From CAVTJL01 sp963735065 (lineage in GTDB: Bacteria; Pseudomonadota; Alphaproteobacteria; Geminicoccales; Geminicoccaceae), in the NCBI GenBank assembly GCA_963735065.1, contig CAVTJL010000001.1, positions 744,001 to 808,000 of the forward strand: a DNA stretch of 64,000 nucleotides. Direction: 5' to 3'. The position numbers were made by a program, and so were the translations under genes. The notes below the pieces were generated by a model. It worked only from the letters and a program-made list of their open reading frames with translations. It was not told the DNA's origin and did not search any database. Every line of letters begins with the position of its first letter. Position 1 is the first letter of the stretch. Positions 8,178 to 17,693 of the stretch are shown here, piece by piece.

Positions 8178-8963
8178 ATGCGGAAGCTTCTCGGAGCAGC
8201 GATCGTCGTGGCCTTGGCCATCGGCGCCGGTGCGGCCCAGGCCAAGGACTGGACCAAGATCAGGATCGCGACCGAGGGGGCCTACCCGCCCTTCAACGAG
8301 GTCGGCCCCGACGGCCAGCTGAAGGGCTTCGACGTCGACATCGCCAAAGCCCTCTGCGCCGAGATGCACGCGCAGTGCACGATCGTGAAGCAGGAGTGGG
8401 ACGGGATGATCCCCGCGCTCCTGGCACGCAAGTTCGACGCGATCGTGGCCTCGATGTCGATTACCGAGGAGCGGAAGAAGAAGGTCGCGTTCACCGAGAA
8501 GTACTATCAGACGCCGGCCAAGTTCGTCGAGAAGAAGGGCGCTGACATCGCGATCACGCCCGAGGGCCTCAAGGGCAAGCGGATCGGCGTGCAGCGCGAG
8601 ACGATCCACGACCGCTATGCCACCGACAATTACGGGAACATCGCCACCATCGTCCGCTACGGGACCCAGGACGAGGCCAATCTCGACATGGTCGCCGGAC
8701 GCCTCGACCTGCTGCTGGCCAATTCGGTGGCGCTCCAGGGAGGCTTCCTCGACACGCCCGCAGGCAAGGACTTCGAGTTCGTGGGCCCCAACCTGACCGA
8801 TCCCAAATGGTTCGGCGAAGGTGCCGGCATCGCCGTGCGCAAGCAGGACAACGATCTCAGGCTGGCGCTCAACAAGGCCATCGAGGCGATCCGCAAGAAC
8901 GGCACCTACGACAAGATCGCTGCCAAGTACTTCAACTTCGACATCTACGGCTCGAGCAGCTGA
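8178..8963 (+). CDS. Periplasmic amino-acid binding protein 2 (LAO/HisJ type)
   Basis: Second family-3 solute-binding protein of the operon, 261 residues. A signal peptide of about 22 residues ends AAQA, followed by IRIATEGAYPPFNEVG, GFDVDIAKAL and FDAIVASMSITEER, the last giving the ligand-binding Ser/Arg region of LAO/HisJ proteins. ATG 8178 follows AAGGAGGGG by five bases; a GTG/ATG further upstream is weaker. Sequence is closely parallel to the preceding gene throughout, so the pair most likely arose by tandem duplication and may widen the substrate range of one transporter. Confidence 0.92.
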   Translation: MRKLLGAAIVVALAIGAGAAQAKDWTKIRIATEGAYPPFNEVGPDGQLKGFDVDIAKALCAEMHAQCTIVKQEWDGMIPALLARKFDAIVASMSITEERKKKVAFTEKYYQTPAKFVEKKGADIAITPEGLKGKRIGVQRETIHDRYATDNYGNIATIVRYGTQDEANLDMVAGRLDLLLANSVALQGGFLDTPAGKDFEFVGPNLTDPKWFGEGAGIAVRKQDNDLRLALNKAIEAIRKNGTYDKIAAKYFNFDIYGSSS

Positions 8964-9010
8964 CGCGATAGCGTCGACGGGCAGGGAACAGGGTCGGCAG
9001 GGCAGCGAGG

Positions 9011-9706
9011 ATGTTGCTCGACCTGCACGGCTACGGGCCCTCGATCATGAGCGGCGCCGGCTTGACCATCAAGGCGGCGCTGGTCTCGCTTCTGGTCGCG
9101 ACGGCGCTGGGCATGCTCGGCGCCGGCGCCAAGCTTTCTCCGCTGGCCCCGGCAAGGGCCGCGGGGAACGTCTACACGACCCTGATCCGTGGCGTCCCTG
9201 ACCTCGTCCTGATGCTCCTGATCTTCTATGGCGGCCAGATGCTGGTGAACGAGCTGGCGCCCATGCTCGGTCACGAGGACTATATCGACGTCAACCCGTT
9301 CGTCGCCGGCGTCTTGACCCTGGGCTTCATCTACGGGGCCTACATGAGCGAGACGTTCCGCGGCGCCATCCTGGCCGTGGCGCGCGGTCAGCTCGAGGCG
9401 GGACGCGCATTCGGGATGAGCGGCATGCTCGTGTTCCGCCGCATCCTGCTCCCGCAGATGATGCGCCACGCCCTGCCGGGCTTCGGCAACAACTGGCTCG
9501 TGCTGCTCAAGGCCACCGCCCTCATGTCGGTGATCGGCATGGACGACATGCTGCGCAAGGCCAGCCTCGCCGCAGGCAACACCCATCAGCCCTTCACCTT
9601 CTACCTCGCCGTCGGCCTCATCTATCTCGCCATGACGAGCGTCTCGACGCTGATCCTGACCTGGGCCGAGCGCCACTACAGCGCCGGCTTCACGCGGCGG
9701 GCCTGA
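9011..9706 (+). CDS. Amino-acid ABC transporter permease (HisQ type)
   Basis: Inner-membrane permease, 231 residues, about five helices. The HAAT-family loop reads RGVPDLVLMLLIFYGGQ early and the EAA coupling loop reads EAGRAFGMSGMLVFRRILLPQ at about residue 131, which contacts the ATPase. It ends one base before the next permease starts (TGATG), implying translational coupling and a heterodimeric channel. Confidence 0.92.
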   Translation: MLLDLHGYGPSIMSGAGLTIKAALVSLLVATALGMLGAGAKLSPLAPARAAGNVYTTLIRGVPDLVLMLLIFYGGQMLVNELAPMLGHEDYIDVNPFVAGVLTLGFIYGAYMSETFRGAILAVARGQLEAGRAFGMSGMLVFRRILLPQMMRHALPGFGNNWLVLLKATALMSVIGMDDMLRKASLAAGNTHQPFTFYLAVGLIYLAMTSVSTLILTWAERHYSAGFTRRA

Positions 9707-10398
9707 TGGACTTCAGCATCATCTGGGCGAGCCTGCCCCTCTATCTCAATGGGCTCGTGACCACCGCCTGGCTCGTGGCCGTCTCGCTGATCGCGGGCCT
9801 GCTGATCGCGGTGCCGCTCGGCATTCTGCGCGCCTCGCCCAATCCTCTCCTGAGCTTTCCCGTCTGGATCTACACCTACTGCTTCCGCGGCACGCCGCTC
9901 CTCGTTCAGCTCTTCCTCATCTACTACGGCTCCGGGCAGTTCGAGGCGATCCGCTCGAGCATCCTCTGGCCGCTCCTGACGCACGCCTGGTTCTGCGCGC
10001 TTCTCGCCTTCGCGCTCAACACCGGCGCCTACACGGCCGAGATCGTCCGCGGCGCCATCCTCGCCACCCCACATGGCGAGGTCGAGGCAGCCCGTGCCTG
10101 CGGCATGTCCCCGGCGCTGTGCTACCGCCGCATCATCCTCCCTTCGGCCTTCCGCCGCGCCCTGCCCGCCTACGGCAACGAGGTGATCCTCATGCTGCAC
10201 GGCAGTGCCGTCGCCAGCGTCGTGACGATCGTCGACATCACCGGCGCCGCCGATCTCGTCAACGCCCGCTACTACAGCCCCTACGAGGCCTTCCTCACCG
10301 CCGCCGCCTTCTACCTGGCGCTCACCTTCGTCATCGTCGGGGGCTTCAGGCTCCTCGAGCGCCACTGGTTCGCCCACCTTCGGGCGCGGCCCCATTAG
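9706..10398 (+). CDS. Amino-acid ABC transporter permease (HisM type)
   Basis: Second permease, 230 residues, paired with the preceding gene. It has the FRGTPLLVQLFLIYYG segment diagnostic of HisM/ArtM-like subunits and an EAA loop reading EAARACGMSPALCYRRIILPS near residue 130. It is the last gene of the operon; the next gene starts after about 95 bases and is unrelated. Confidence 0.92.
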   Translation: MDFSIIWASLPLYLNGLVTTAWLVAVSLIAGLLIAVPLGILRASPNPLLSFPVWIYTYCFRGTPLLVQLFLIYYGSGQFEAIRSSILWPLLTHAWFCALLAFALNTGAYTAEIVRGAILATPHGEVEAARACGMSPALCYRRIILPSAFRRALPAYGNEVILMLHGSAVASVVTIVDITGAADLVNARYYSPYEAFLTAAAFYLALTFVIVGGFRLLERHWFAHLRARPH

Positions 10399-10494
10399 CG
10401 AAGGCCCGATTGGCACCACCCCAAGCGGCGCTGGCGTAGACGTTGGTGGTTGCTTAAAGACCGGGAGCTACCATGTTTCTGCCGTGCTTCCGGG

Positions 10495-12606
10495 ATGCCT
10501 CGCATGACTTCTCAGCTCCTGGCTTCCGTCTGCCCTCACGACTGCCCGAGCGTCTGCGCGCTCGAGGTGGAGCGGCGGGCCGACGGGCGGCTCGGCAAGG
10601 TCCGTGGCTCTGAGCGCAATCCCTTCACGGCGGGCGTCATCTGCGCCAAGGTCGGCCGCTACCACGAGCGTTTCCATCATCCCGACCGGCTGACCTACCC
10701 GATGCGGCGGCGTGGCCCGAAAGGCTCCGGCACCTTCGAGCGGATCGACTGGGAGGAGGCGCTCGACGAGGTGGCAGAGGCCTTCCTGCGGGCCGAGCAG
10801 CGGCACGGCCCGGAGACCATCTGGCCTTACTGGTACGCGGGCACGATGGGCCTCGTGCAGCGCGACGGCATCCAGCGGCTGACCCACGTCAAGCGCTGGT
10901 CGCGCTTCAAGAGCACGATCTGCGTCCGCCTGTCCGACACCGGCTGGAAGGCAGGCCACGGGGCGCGCTGGGGCGTTCCGGCAACCGAGATCGCGTCCGA
11001 CAGCGAGCTGGTGGTCGTCTGGGGCTGCAACCCCGTCTCGACCCACGTCAATCTGATGACCCACATCGCCCGTGCCCGAAAGGAGCGCGGCGCCAAGCTC
11101 GTGGTCGTCGATCCCTACCGTTCGCCCACAGCCGAACAGGCGGACATCCACCTCGCCCTCAGGCCCGGTACGGACGGCGCTCTCGCCTGCGGCGTGATGC
11201 ATATCCTCTTCCGCGAGGGCTTGGCCGATCGCGCCTACATGGCCCGCCATGCCGACGTGCCCGAGGAGCTCGAGCGCCATCTGGCCAGCCGCACACCCGA
11301 ATGGGCCAGCGCCATCACGGGGCTCACCGTTGCCGAGATCGAGGATTTCGCCCGCCTCTACGGCCGGACCGCCAAGAGCTATCTCCGGCTCGGCTTCGGC
11401 TTCACGCGCTCGCGCAACGGCGCTGCCGCCATGCACGCCGCGAGCTGCCTGCCGGTGGTCACCGGCGCCTGGCAGCATCGGGGCGGCGGCGCCCTTTACA
11501 ATATGGGCGACCTCTATCGCTGGGACAAAAACCTGATCGAGGGGCTGGACGCCGTCGACCCCGCCGTCCGCACGCTCGACCAGTCGAGGATCGGGCCCGT
11601 GCTGGCGGGTGACCGGAAGGACCTGGGCAGTGGCCCGCCGGTCACGGCGCTGCTCATCCAGAACACCAACCCGATGGCCGTGGCGCCGGAGCTCGGCAAG
11701 GTGCACGAGGGCTTCGCGCGGGACGACCTCTTCGTGTGCGTGCACGAGCAGTTCCTGACCGAGACGGCGCGGATGGCCGACATCGTGCTGCCGGCGACCA
11801 TGTTCCTCGAGCACGACGACATCTATCAGGCCTCTGCCCACCCGCGCATCCAGATCGCGCGCAAGCTCTTCGAGCCCCACGGCGAATGCCGTCCCAACCA
11901 CTGGGTCATCGCCGAGCTGGCCCGGCGCGTCGGTGCGGATCATCCCGGCTTTGCGATGAGCGAGTGGGCGCTGATCGACGACCTCCTCACCCGCTCCGGT
12001 TGGCCCGATGCGCAGACCGTGTGGGATGCGGGCGGCTGGGACACCTTGCCGAGCTTCGAGCAGGCCCATCATCTGGAAGGCTTCCCGACGCCGGACGGCC
12101 GCTTCCGCTTCAAGCCGGACTGGGCCTCGCTGGGCGCCGATCACGCGCGCATGCCACGGCTGCCCGATCATATGGCCGTGACCGACGAGGTGACGCCCGA
12201 GCGGCCCTACCGGCTGGTGGCGGCCCCATCGCGGCAGTTTCTCAATACCAGCTTCACCGAGATGCCGACCTCGCGGGCACGTGAGGTCCGGCCCACCGCC
12301 CTCCTGCATCCGGCGACGATGGCGCAGCTCGGACTAGCCGACGGCGACGTCGTGCGGCTCGGGAACCATCGGGGCAGCGTCGCTCTTCACATCAAGGAGC
12401 GTCAGGGCCAGCATCCCACGACCATTGTCGTCGAGAGCATCTGGCCCAATCGCTATTGGCTCGAGGGTGTGGGGATCAACTGCCTGATCGGTGCCGACGC
12501 GGCACCTCCCGATGGCGGTGCGGCGTTCCACGACACGGCGGTGTGGCTCGAGCCGGTGACGGGTGTTGCGCGGGAGCAGACGCTGGCGAGCGTCGATGCC
12601 AAGTGA
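10495..12606 (+). CDS. Molybdopterin-dependent oxidoreductase of the DMSO-reductase family
   Basis: Catalytic subunit with one 4Fe-4S cluster and a bis-MGD cofactor. The N-terminus has the cluster motif CPHDCPSVC with a fourth Cys in AGVICAKVGRY. Cofactor-binding stretches follow: VVWGCNPVSTHVNLM, VVVDPYRSPTAEQAD and LFVCVHEQFLTETARMADIVLP. A C-terminal molydop-binding barrel begins near YRLVAAPSRQFLNTSF. No Tat signal, cytochrome or ferredoxin partner gene is adjacent, so it is probably a soluble single-subunit enzyme; the substrate is unknown. The start is uncertain (ATG 10495 or 10504, or further upstream at 10450); no good ribosome site distinguishes them. Confidence 0.88.
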   Translation: MPRMTSQLLASVCPHDCPSVCALEVERRADGRLGKVRGSERNPFTAGVICAKVGRYHERFHHPDRLTYPMRRRGPKGSGTFERIDWEEALDEVAEAFLRAEQRHGPETIWPYWYAGTMGLVQRDGIQRLTHVKRWSRFKSTICVRLSDTGWKAGHGARWGVPATEIASDSELVVVWGCNPVSTHVNLMTHIARARKERGAKLVVVDPYRSPTAEQADIHLALRPGTDGALACGVMHILFREGLADRAYMARHADVPEELERHLASRTPEWASAITGLTVAEIEDFARLYGRTAKSYLRLGFGFTRSRNGAAAMHAASCLPVVTGAWQHRGGGALYNMGDLYRWDKNLIEGLDAVDPAVRTLDQSRIGPVLAGDRKDLGSGPPVTALLIQNTNPMAVAPELGKVHEGFARDDLFVCVHEQFLTETARMADIVLPATMFLEHDDIYQASAHPRIQIARKLFEPHGECRPNHWVIAELARRVGADHPGFAMSEWALIDDLLTRSGWPDAQTVWDAGGWDTLPSFEQAHHLEGFPTPDGRFRFKPDWASLGADHARMPRLPDHMAVTDEVTPERPYRLVAAPSRQFLNTSFTEMPTSRAREVRPTALLHPATMAQLGLADGDVVRLGNHRGSVALHIKERQGQHPTTIVVESIWPNRYWLEGVGINCLIGADAAPPDGGAAFHDTAVWLEPVTGVAREQTLASVDAK

Positions 12607-12791
12607 GGCGAATCACCGCGGCTGGCTGTTGCGGCATGGGACGGGAAGCGTGTAAGGCGATGCCGAGGGACGGTAACGAGGGTTGGCGCGCGAGCCGGCC
12701 TGCCTGTGATCTCACCGAGCCCATGACTGTGGACCTATCGGGGCGGCCCGGGGTCATGGGGCGGTTTTGGCTTTCGGATCAGGATTAGGGC

Positions 12792-14636
12792 ATGGAGACT
12801 TCGGTCATCGAGAAGCGTCGCCCGGACGAGGCGCCGCCTCGGCCGGGAATGAGCCCGACGGACATCCGAGATCCCGACTACTTCCACAAGGTCGTGGACT
12901 GCCAGTGGGCCTGCCCGGCGCACACGCCGGTGCCCGAATATATCCGGCTGATTGCCGCCGGCCGCTACACCGACGCCTATATGGTCAACTGGCGCTCCAA
13001 CGTCTTCCCGGGCGTGCTGGGGCGCACCTGCGACCGGCCCTGCGAGCCGGCCTGCCGGCGTGGCCGCGTGGAGGCGGAGCCGGTGGCGATCTGCCGCCTC
13101 AAGCGGGTGGCCGCCGACAACAAGGACGACATCAGCCGGCTGCTGCCGCGGCCGGCCGAGGTCAGCAACGGCAAGCGCGTGGCCCTGATCGGCGCCGGCC
13201 CGGCCTCGCTCACTGTGGCGCGCGATCTCTTGCCGCTCGGCTACCAGGTCGTGCTCTACGACCAGGACCCGCAGGCCGGCGGGATGATGCGCACGCAGAT
13301 CCCCAAGTTCCGCCTGCCGGAGACGGTGCTGGACGAGGAGGTGGGCTACATTCTGGGCCTCGAGCCGGAGCTGCGCCTGGGCCAACGCATCGACAGCCTG
13401 AAGGCCCTCCTCGACGAGGGCTATGACGCGGTCTTCGTGGGCTCGGGTGCGCCGCGCGGCCGCAATCTCGACATCCCCGGCCGCGAGGAGGCCGCCGCCA
13501 ACATCCATATCGGCATCGACTGGCTCTCCAGCGTCTCCTTCGGCCATATCGAGAAGATCGGCCGGCGGGTGATCGTGCTGGGCGGCGGCAACACGGCGAT
13601 GGACTGCTGCCGTACCTCGAGGCGGCTCGGCGGCAGCGAGGTGCACGTGGTCGTGCGCAGCGGCTTCGGCGAGATGAAGGCGTCCCCCTGGGAGAAGGAG
13701 GACGCGATGCACGAGGGCATCCCGATCCACAACTTCCTCGTGCCGAAGGCGTTCACGCACGAGGGCGGCCGCCTCACCGGCGTGCTCTTCCAGAAGGTGG
13801 AGGCGCGCTACGACGACAAGGGGCGCCGCTCGCTGGTGCCGTCGGGCGAGCCCGACGTCCACATGGAGGCCGACGACGTGCTGGTCGCGGTGGGCCAGGA
13901 GAATGCGTTCCCTTGGATCGAGCGCGACATCGGCCTCGAGTTCGACCGCTGGGGCATGCCGGTCGTCGATCCGGTGTCGATGCAGTCCACCCATCCCCGC
14001 ATCTTCTTCGGCGGCGATGCGGCGTTCGGGCCCAAGAACATCATCTGGGCGGTGGCGCACGGGCACGAAGCCGCGGTGTCGATCGACCGCTTCTGCAACG
14101 GCCACGACGTGCGCGAGCGGCCGGCCCCCATGACCCATCTCGCTAGCCAGAAGATGGGCATCCACGAGTGGTCCTACGACAACGACGTGTCGCTCGATGG
14201 GCGGCTGCGTGTGCCGCAGGTTGCGAGCGAGATCGCGCTCAAGAACCTCAAGCTCGAGGTCGAGCTGGGCTTCGACCGGCGCGACGGCTGGCGCGAGGCG
14301 GAGCGCTGCCTCAACTGCGACATCCAGACGGTCTTCAGCGAGCCCTTGTGCATCGAGTGCGACGCCTGCGTCGACATCTGTCCGATGGACTGCATCACCT
14401 TCACGGTGAACGGCGCCGAGGACGAGCTCAGGACGCGCCTCATGGCGCCGTCGACCAACCCGACCCAGGATCTCTATGTCTCCCCCGCGCTGAAGACGGG
14501 GCGCATCATGGTCAAGGACGAGGACGTCTGCCTGCACTGCGGCCTCTGCGCCGAGCGGTGCCCGACCGGTGCCTGGGACATGCAGAAGTTCCTCCTCGAA
14601 ACGACGCAGGCCGGACCCGCATGTCGAAGCCGCTGA
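12792..14636 (+). CDS. FAD/NAD(P)H oxidoreductase fused to two 4Fe-4S ferredoxin units (GltD-like)
   Basis: Electron-transfer subunit of the 2-oxoacid:ferredoxin oxidoreductase operon. The N-terminal region is a GltD/dihydropyrimidine-dehydrogenase-type iron-sulfur domain (CQWACPAHTPVPEYI, then CDRPCEPACRRG). The FAD site is VALIGAGPASLTVARDL (about residue 135) and the NAD(P)H site is VIVLGGGNTAMDCCR. The C-terminus carries two ferredoxin motifs, CIECDACVDICPMDC and CLHCGLCAERCPTG. It probably passes electrons between reduced ferredoxin and NAD(P)H. Its end overlaps the alpha-subunit start by 16 bases. 614 residues; ATG 12792. Confidence 0.88.
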   Translation: METSVIEKRRPDEAPPRPGMSPTDIRDPDYFHKVVDCQWACPAHTPVPEYIRLIAAGRYTDAYMVNWRSNVFPGVLGRTCDRPCEPACRRGRVEAEPVAICRLKRVAADNKDDISRLLPRPAEVSNGKRVALIGAGPASLTVARDLLPLGYQVVLYDQDPQAGGMMRTQIPKFRLPETVLDEEVGYILGLEPELRLGQRIDSLKALLDEGYDAVFVGSGAPRGRNLDIPGREEAAANIHIGIDWLSSVSFGHIEKIGRRVIVLGGGNTAMDCCRTSRRLGGSEVHVVVRSGFGEMKASPWEKEDAMHEGIPIHNFLVPKAFTHEGGRLTGVLFQKVEARYDDKGRRSLVPSGEPDVHMEADDVLVAVGQENAFPWIERDIGLEFDRWGMPVVDPVSMQSTHPRIFFGGDAAFGPKNIIWAVAHGHEAAVSIDRFCNGHDVRERPAPMTHLASQKMGIHEWSYDNDVSLDGRLRVPQVASEIALKNLKLEVELGFDRRDGWREAERCLNCDIQTVFSEPLCIECDACVDICPMDCITFTVNGAEDELRTRLMAPSTNPTQDLYVSPALKTGRIMVKDEDVCLHCGLCAERCPTGAWDMQKFLLETTQAGPACRSR

Positions 14637-16462
14637 AGGCCGTCAACGATTTCGTCGTCAAGTTCGCCAACGTCAACGGCTCGGGCTCGGCCAGCGCCAA
14701 CCGACTGTTCGCGAAGTCGATCCTGCGCATGGGTGTGCCGGTGGCATCCCGGAACATCTTCCCCTCGAACATCCAGGGCCTGCCCACCTGGTACGAGGTG
14801 CGGGTGACCGAGGCCGGCTGGCTCGGCAGGCGCGGCGGCGTCGATCTCATGGTCGCGATGAACCCGCAGACCTGGGATCAGGACATCGCCTCGATCGAGC
14901 CCGGCGGCTACCTCTTCTACAACTCGACCAAGCCGATGCCGCCCGAGAAGTTCCGGGACGACATCACCGTCATCGGCATGCCGCTCACGGCCATCTGCAA
15001 CGCCACCTACCGAGATCCCCGCCAACGGCAGCTCTTCAAGAACATCATCTATGTGGGTGCCCTGGCCGAGCTGCTCGGCATCGAGCTGGCCGAGATCGAG
15101 AAGCTCATCGGCGAGCAGTTCAAGGGCAAGGACAAGCTCATCCAGCCCAACATCGAGGCCCTGCACATGGGCAGGGATCACGCGCGGGAGGAGCTCGCCG
15201 GACGCTGTGACCTCGACATCCGCCGCGCCGATGCGGTGGGCGATCGGATCTTCATCGACGGCAACGACGCCGCGGCGCTGGGCTGCGTCTATGGCGGCGC
15301 CACGGTGGCTGCCTGGTATCCCATCACGCCCTCGACCTCGATGGCCGAGGCGTTCCAGCGCCACTGCGGCCGTTACCGGGTCGATCCCGAGACCGGCAAG
15401 AATCGCTTCGCCATCGTCCAGGCCGAGGACGAGCTGGCGGCGATCGGCGTCGTGATCGGCGCCGCCTGGAACGGCGCCCGCGCCTTCACGGCCACCTCGG
15501 GGCCCGGCATCTCGCTGATGCAGGAGTTCATCGGGCTCGCCTACTTCGCCGAGATCCCGGCCGTGATCTTCGACGTGCAGCGCGGCGGGCCCTCGACCGG
15601 CATGCCGACCAGGACGCAGCAATCGGACATCCTCTCCGCCGCCTATGCGAGCCATGGCGACACCAAGCACGTCGTCCTCTTCCCCGAGGACCCCAAGGAG
15701 TGCTTCGAGCTCGCGGCCGACGCGCTCGACCTCGCCGACAGGCTGCAGACGCCGGTCTTCGTGCTGCAGGACCTCGACATCGGCATGAACGAGTGGCTCT
15801 GCGAGCCCTTCGCCTGGGATCCCGCCCGCAGCCTCGACCGCGGCAAGGTCATGACCTTCGAGGAGCTCGAGGCCGGCAAGGATTTCGGCCGCTATCTCGA
15901 CGTCGATGGCGACGGCATCCCCTACCGCACCCTGCCCGGCACGCACCCCGCCCGCGGCGCCTACTTCACGCGCGGCACCTCGCGTGACCGCTATGCCCGC
16001 TACAGCGAGGACGGTGCCGTCTACGTCGACAACATGAAGCGCCTGCTGCGCAAGCTGGACACGGCCAAGCGCCTGGTGCCGCAGCCGGTCGTGACACCGG
16101 CCGACCAGCCGACCCGCTACGGGCTCATCCATATTGGCTCGAGCGCGCCGGCGGTGCGCGAGGCGATGTTCGCCCTCGAGGAGCTGGGCGTTCATCTGGA
16201 CGTGATGCGCATCCGCGCCTTCCCCTTCGCCGAGGAGGTGACCGAGTTCATCACCCGGCACGATCAGGTCTTCGTGGTCGAGCAGAACCGCGACGCCCAG
16301 CTCCGCGCCCTTCTGGTCAACGAGTGCGCGATCGACCCGGCGCGCTTCGTGCCTGTGCTGCACTATGACGGCACCCCGATCACCGCCCGCTTCATCGCCA
16401 ATGAGGTCCAGCAGCGCCTGGGCGCCTTGAATGTCGTGCCTTTGAGGAAGTCCGTGTCGTGA
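14621..16462 (+). CDS. korA: 2-oxoacid:ferredoxin oxidoreductase, fused gamma-alpha subunit (KorA type)
   Basis: Part of the coenzyme-A-dependent, thiamine-diphosphate enzyme that oxidatively decarboxylates a 2-oxoacid and reduces ferredoxin. Residues about 1-190 are the gamma domain (SGSASANRLFAKSILRMGVPV). Residues about 200-400 are the alpha pyrimidine-binding domain with YPITPSTSMAEAF and ATSGPGISLMQEF. The C-terminal domain includes FVVEQNRDAQLRALL. The fusion is typical of 2-oxoglutarate-preferring enzymes, but pyruvate or branched 2-oxoacids cannot be excluded. ATG 14621 gives 613 residues; the frame is open upstream as a shadow of the previous gene. Confidence 0.88.
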   Translation: MSKPLKAVNDFVVKFANVNGSGSASANRLFAKSILRMGVPVASRNIFPSNIQGLPTWYEVRVTEAGWLGRRGGVDLMVAMNPQTWDQDIASIEPGGYLFYNSTKPMPPEKFRDDITVIGMPLTAICNATYRDPRQRQLFKNIIYVGALAELLGIELAEIEKLIGEQFKGKDKLIQPNIEALHMGRDHAREELAGRCDLDIRRADAVGDRIFIDGNDAAALGCVYGGATVAAWYPITPSTSMAEAFQRHCGRYRVDPETGKNRFAIVQAEDELAAIGVVIGAAWNGARAFTATSGPGISLMQEFIGLAYFAEIPAVIFDVQRGGPSTGMPTRTQQSDILSAAYASHGDTKHVVLFPEDPKECFELAADALDLADRLQTPVFVLQDLDIGMNEWLCEPFAWDPARSLDRGKVMTFEELEAGKDFGRYLDVDGDGIPYRTLPGTHPARGAYFTRGTSRDRYARYSEDGAVYVDNMKRLLRKLDTAKRLVPQPVVTPADQPTRYGLIHIGSSAPAVREAMFALEELGVHLDVMRIRAFPFAEEVTEFITRHDQVFVVEQNRDAQLRALLVNECAIDPARFVPVLHYDGTPITARFIANEVQQRLGALNVVPLRKSVS

Positions 16463-17514
16463 CCTATCTCGCCAAGCCCCGGCTCCATCACCCGGGCCTG
16501 CCCAAGAACAGCCGCGGCTTCACGCATCGCGACTATGAGGGTGCGGTCTCCACGCTGTGCGCCGGCTGCGGCCACGATTCGATCAGCGGCGCCATCATCC
16601 AGGCCTGCTTCGAGCTCGACATCGAGCCGCACCGCGTGGCCAAGCTTTCGGGCATCGGCTGCAGCTCGAAGACGCCCACCTACTTCCTGGGCAGCAGCCA
16701 CGGCTTCAACAGCGTCCATGGCCGCATGCCCTCGGTGCTCACCGGCGCCAACCTCGCCAACCGCGAGCTCATCTATCTGGGTGTGTCGGGCGACGGCAAT
16801 TCGGCCTCGATCGGCCTCGGCCAGTTCGCGCATTGCATCAGGCGCGGCGTGAACATGGTCTACATCGTCGAGAACAACGGCGTTTACGGCCTGACGAAAG
16901 GCCAGTTCTCGGCCACCGCCGACCGCGGCTCGAAGAGCAAGAAGGGTGTGGCCAACGCGGACTGCGCGATCGACATGGTCAGCATGGCGCTTCTTCTCGG
17001 CGCCACCTATGTCGGGCGCAGCTTCTCGGGCGACAAGAAGCAGCTGGTGCCGCTGATCAAGGGCGCCATCGCGCACGGGGGCGCGGCCTTCCTCGACGTG
17101 ATCAGCCCCTGCGTCGCCTTCAACAACCATCCGGGCTCGACCAAGAGCTACGAGTATGTCCGCGCCCACAACGAGGCCGTGAACGCGCTCGACGTGATGG
17201 TGCCGCGCGAGGAGATCACCGCCGACTATGCGCCCGGTGCTCTCGAGGAGGTCACCCAGCACGACGGCTCGGTCCTGCGCCTCAGGAAGGCGGCACCGGA
17301 CTACGATCCCCACGACCGTGTCGCCGCGATGGCCTTCCTCCAGGAGCGCCAGGCCGCGGGCGAGATCCCCACGGGCCTTCTCTATCTCGACCCCGACGCC
17401 GAGGACCTGCACGAGGCGCTCGGCACCGTGGCGGCACCGCTCAACAGCCTGGGCGACGAGCAGCTCGTGCCGCCGACCAAGGCGCTCGACGCCTTCAACG
17501 CCGCCCATCGTTAG
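16459..17514 (+). CDS. korB: 2-oxoacid:ferredoxin oxidoreductase beta subunit (KorB type)
   Basis: Thiamine-diphosphate-binding subunit. It carries TLCAGCGHDSISGAI with the cluster/TPP-associated cysteines and GIGCSSKTPTYFL. The TPP motif is GDGNSASIGLGQF, and the facing VENNGVYGLTKGQFSAT helps hold the cofactor. The start is a GTG that shares GTGA with the alpha-subunit stop, so translation is coupled and the two chains are made in equal amounts. 351 residues, slightly longer than the common 280-340 owing to a C-terminal extension after residue 250. Confidence 0.9.
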   Translation: MTYLAKPRLHHPGLPKNSRGFTHRDYEGAVSTLCAGCGHDSISGAIIQACFELDIEPHRVAKLSGIGCSSKTPTYFLGSSHGFNSVHGRMPSVLTGANLANRELIYLGVSGDGNSASIGLGQFAHCIRRGVNMVYIVENNGVYGLTKGQFSATADRGSKSKKGVANADCAIDMVSMALLLGATYVGRSFSGDKKQLVPLIKGAIAHGGAAFLDVISPCVAFNNHPGSTKSYEYVRAHNEAVNALDVMVPREEITADYAPGALEEVTQHDGSVLRLRKAAPDYDPHDRVAAMAFLQERQAAGEIPTGLLYLDPDAEDLHEALGTVAAPLNSLGDEQLVPPTKALDAFNAAHR

Positions 17515-17526
17515 ACGTCGCGGCGG

Positions 17527-17670
17527 TCAGTCGCGCAGGGCGACGAAGCCCTGCTCGTCGCCCTTGTGGATGAAGATGCGTCCGACGAGACGGCCATCCG
17601 TGTCGAGCGTCGCCCAGCCGCGCCCGCTGCTGGCTGTGCCGTCGTCGAACGGAATGTCCCCTACAGGCAG
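17527..17670 (-). other. Possible small gene or remnant downstream of the FAD oxidase
   Basis: An open frame ending in a stop at 17527 yields a peptide with non-random composition: VGDIPFDDGTASSGRGW, then GRLVGRIFIHKGDEQGF. It has the look of a short conserved protein C-terminus, but no ATG, GTG or TTG is available in frame after the FAD oxidase stop; only CTG 17670 or ATT 17655. It may be a gene that lost its start, or the tail of a frameshifted neighbour. I do not recognise the family. Confidence 0.3.
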
Positions 17671-17693
17671 GCTCCCGGCGGGCCGGGCCTGCC

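Noticed and set aside
10468..12309. Long minus-strand open frame of 613 codons
   Set aside because: Antisense of the molybdopterin oxidoreductase; His/Arg/Gly-rich with no recognisable motif.
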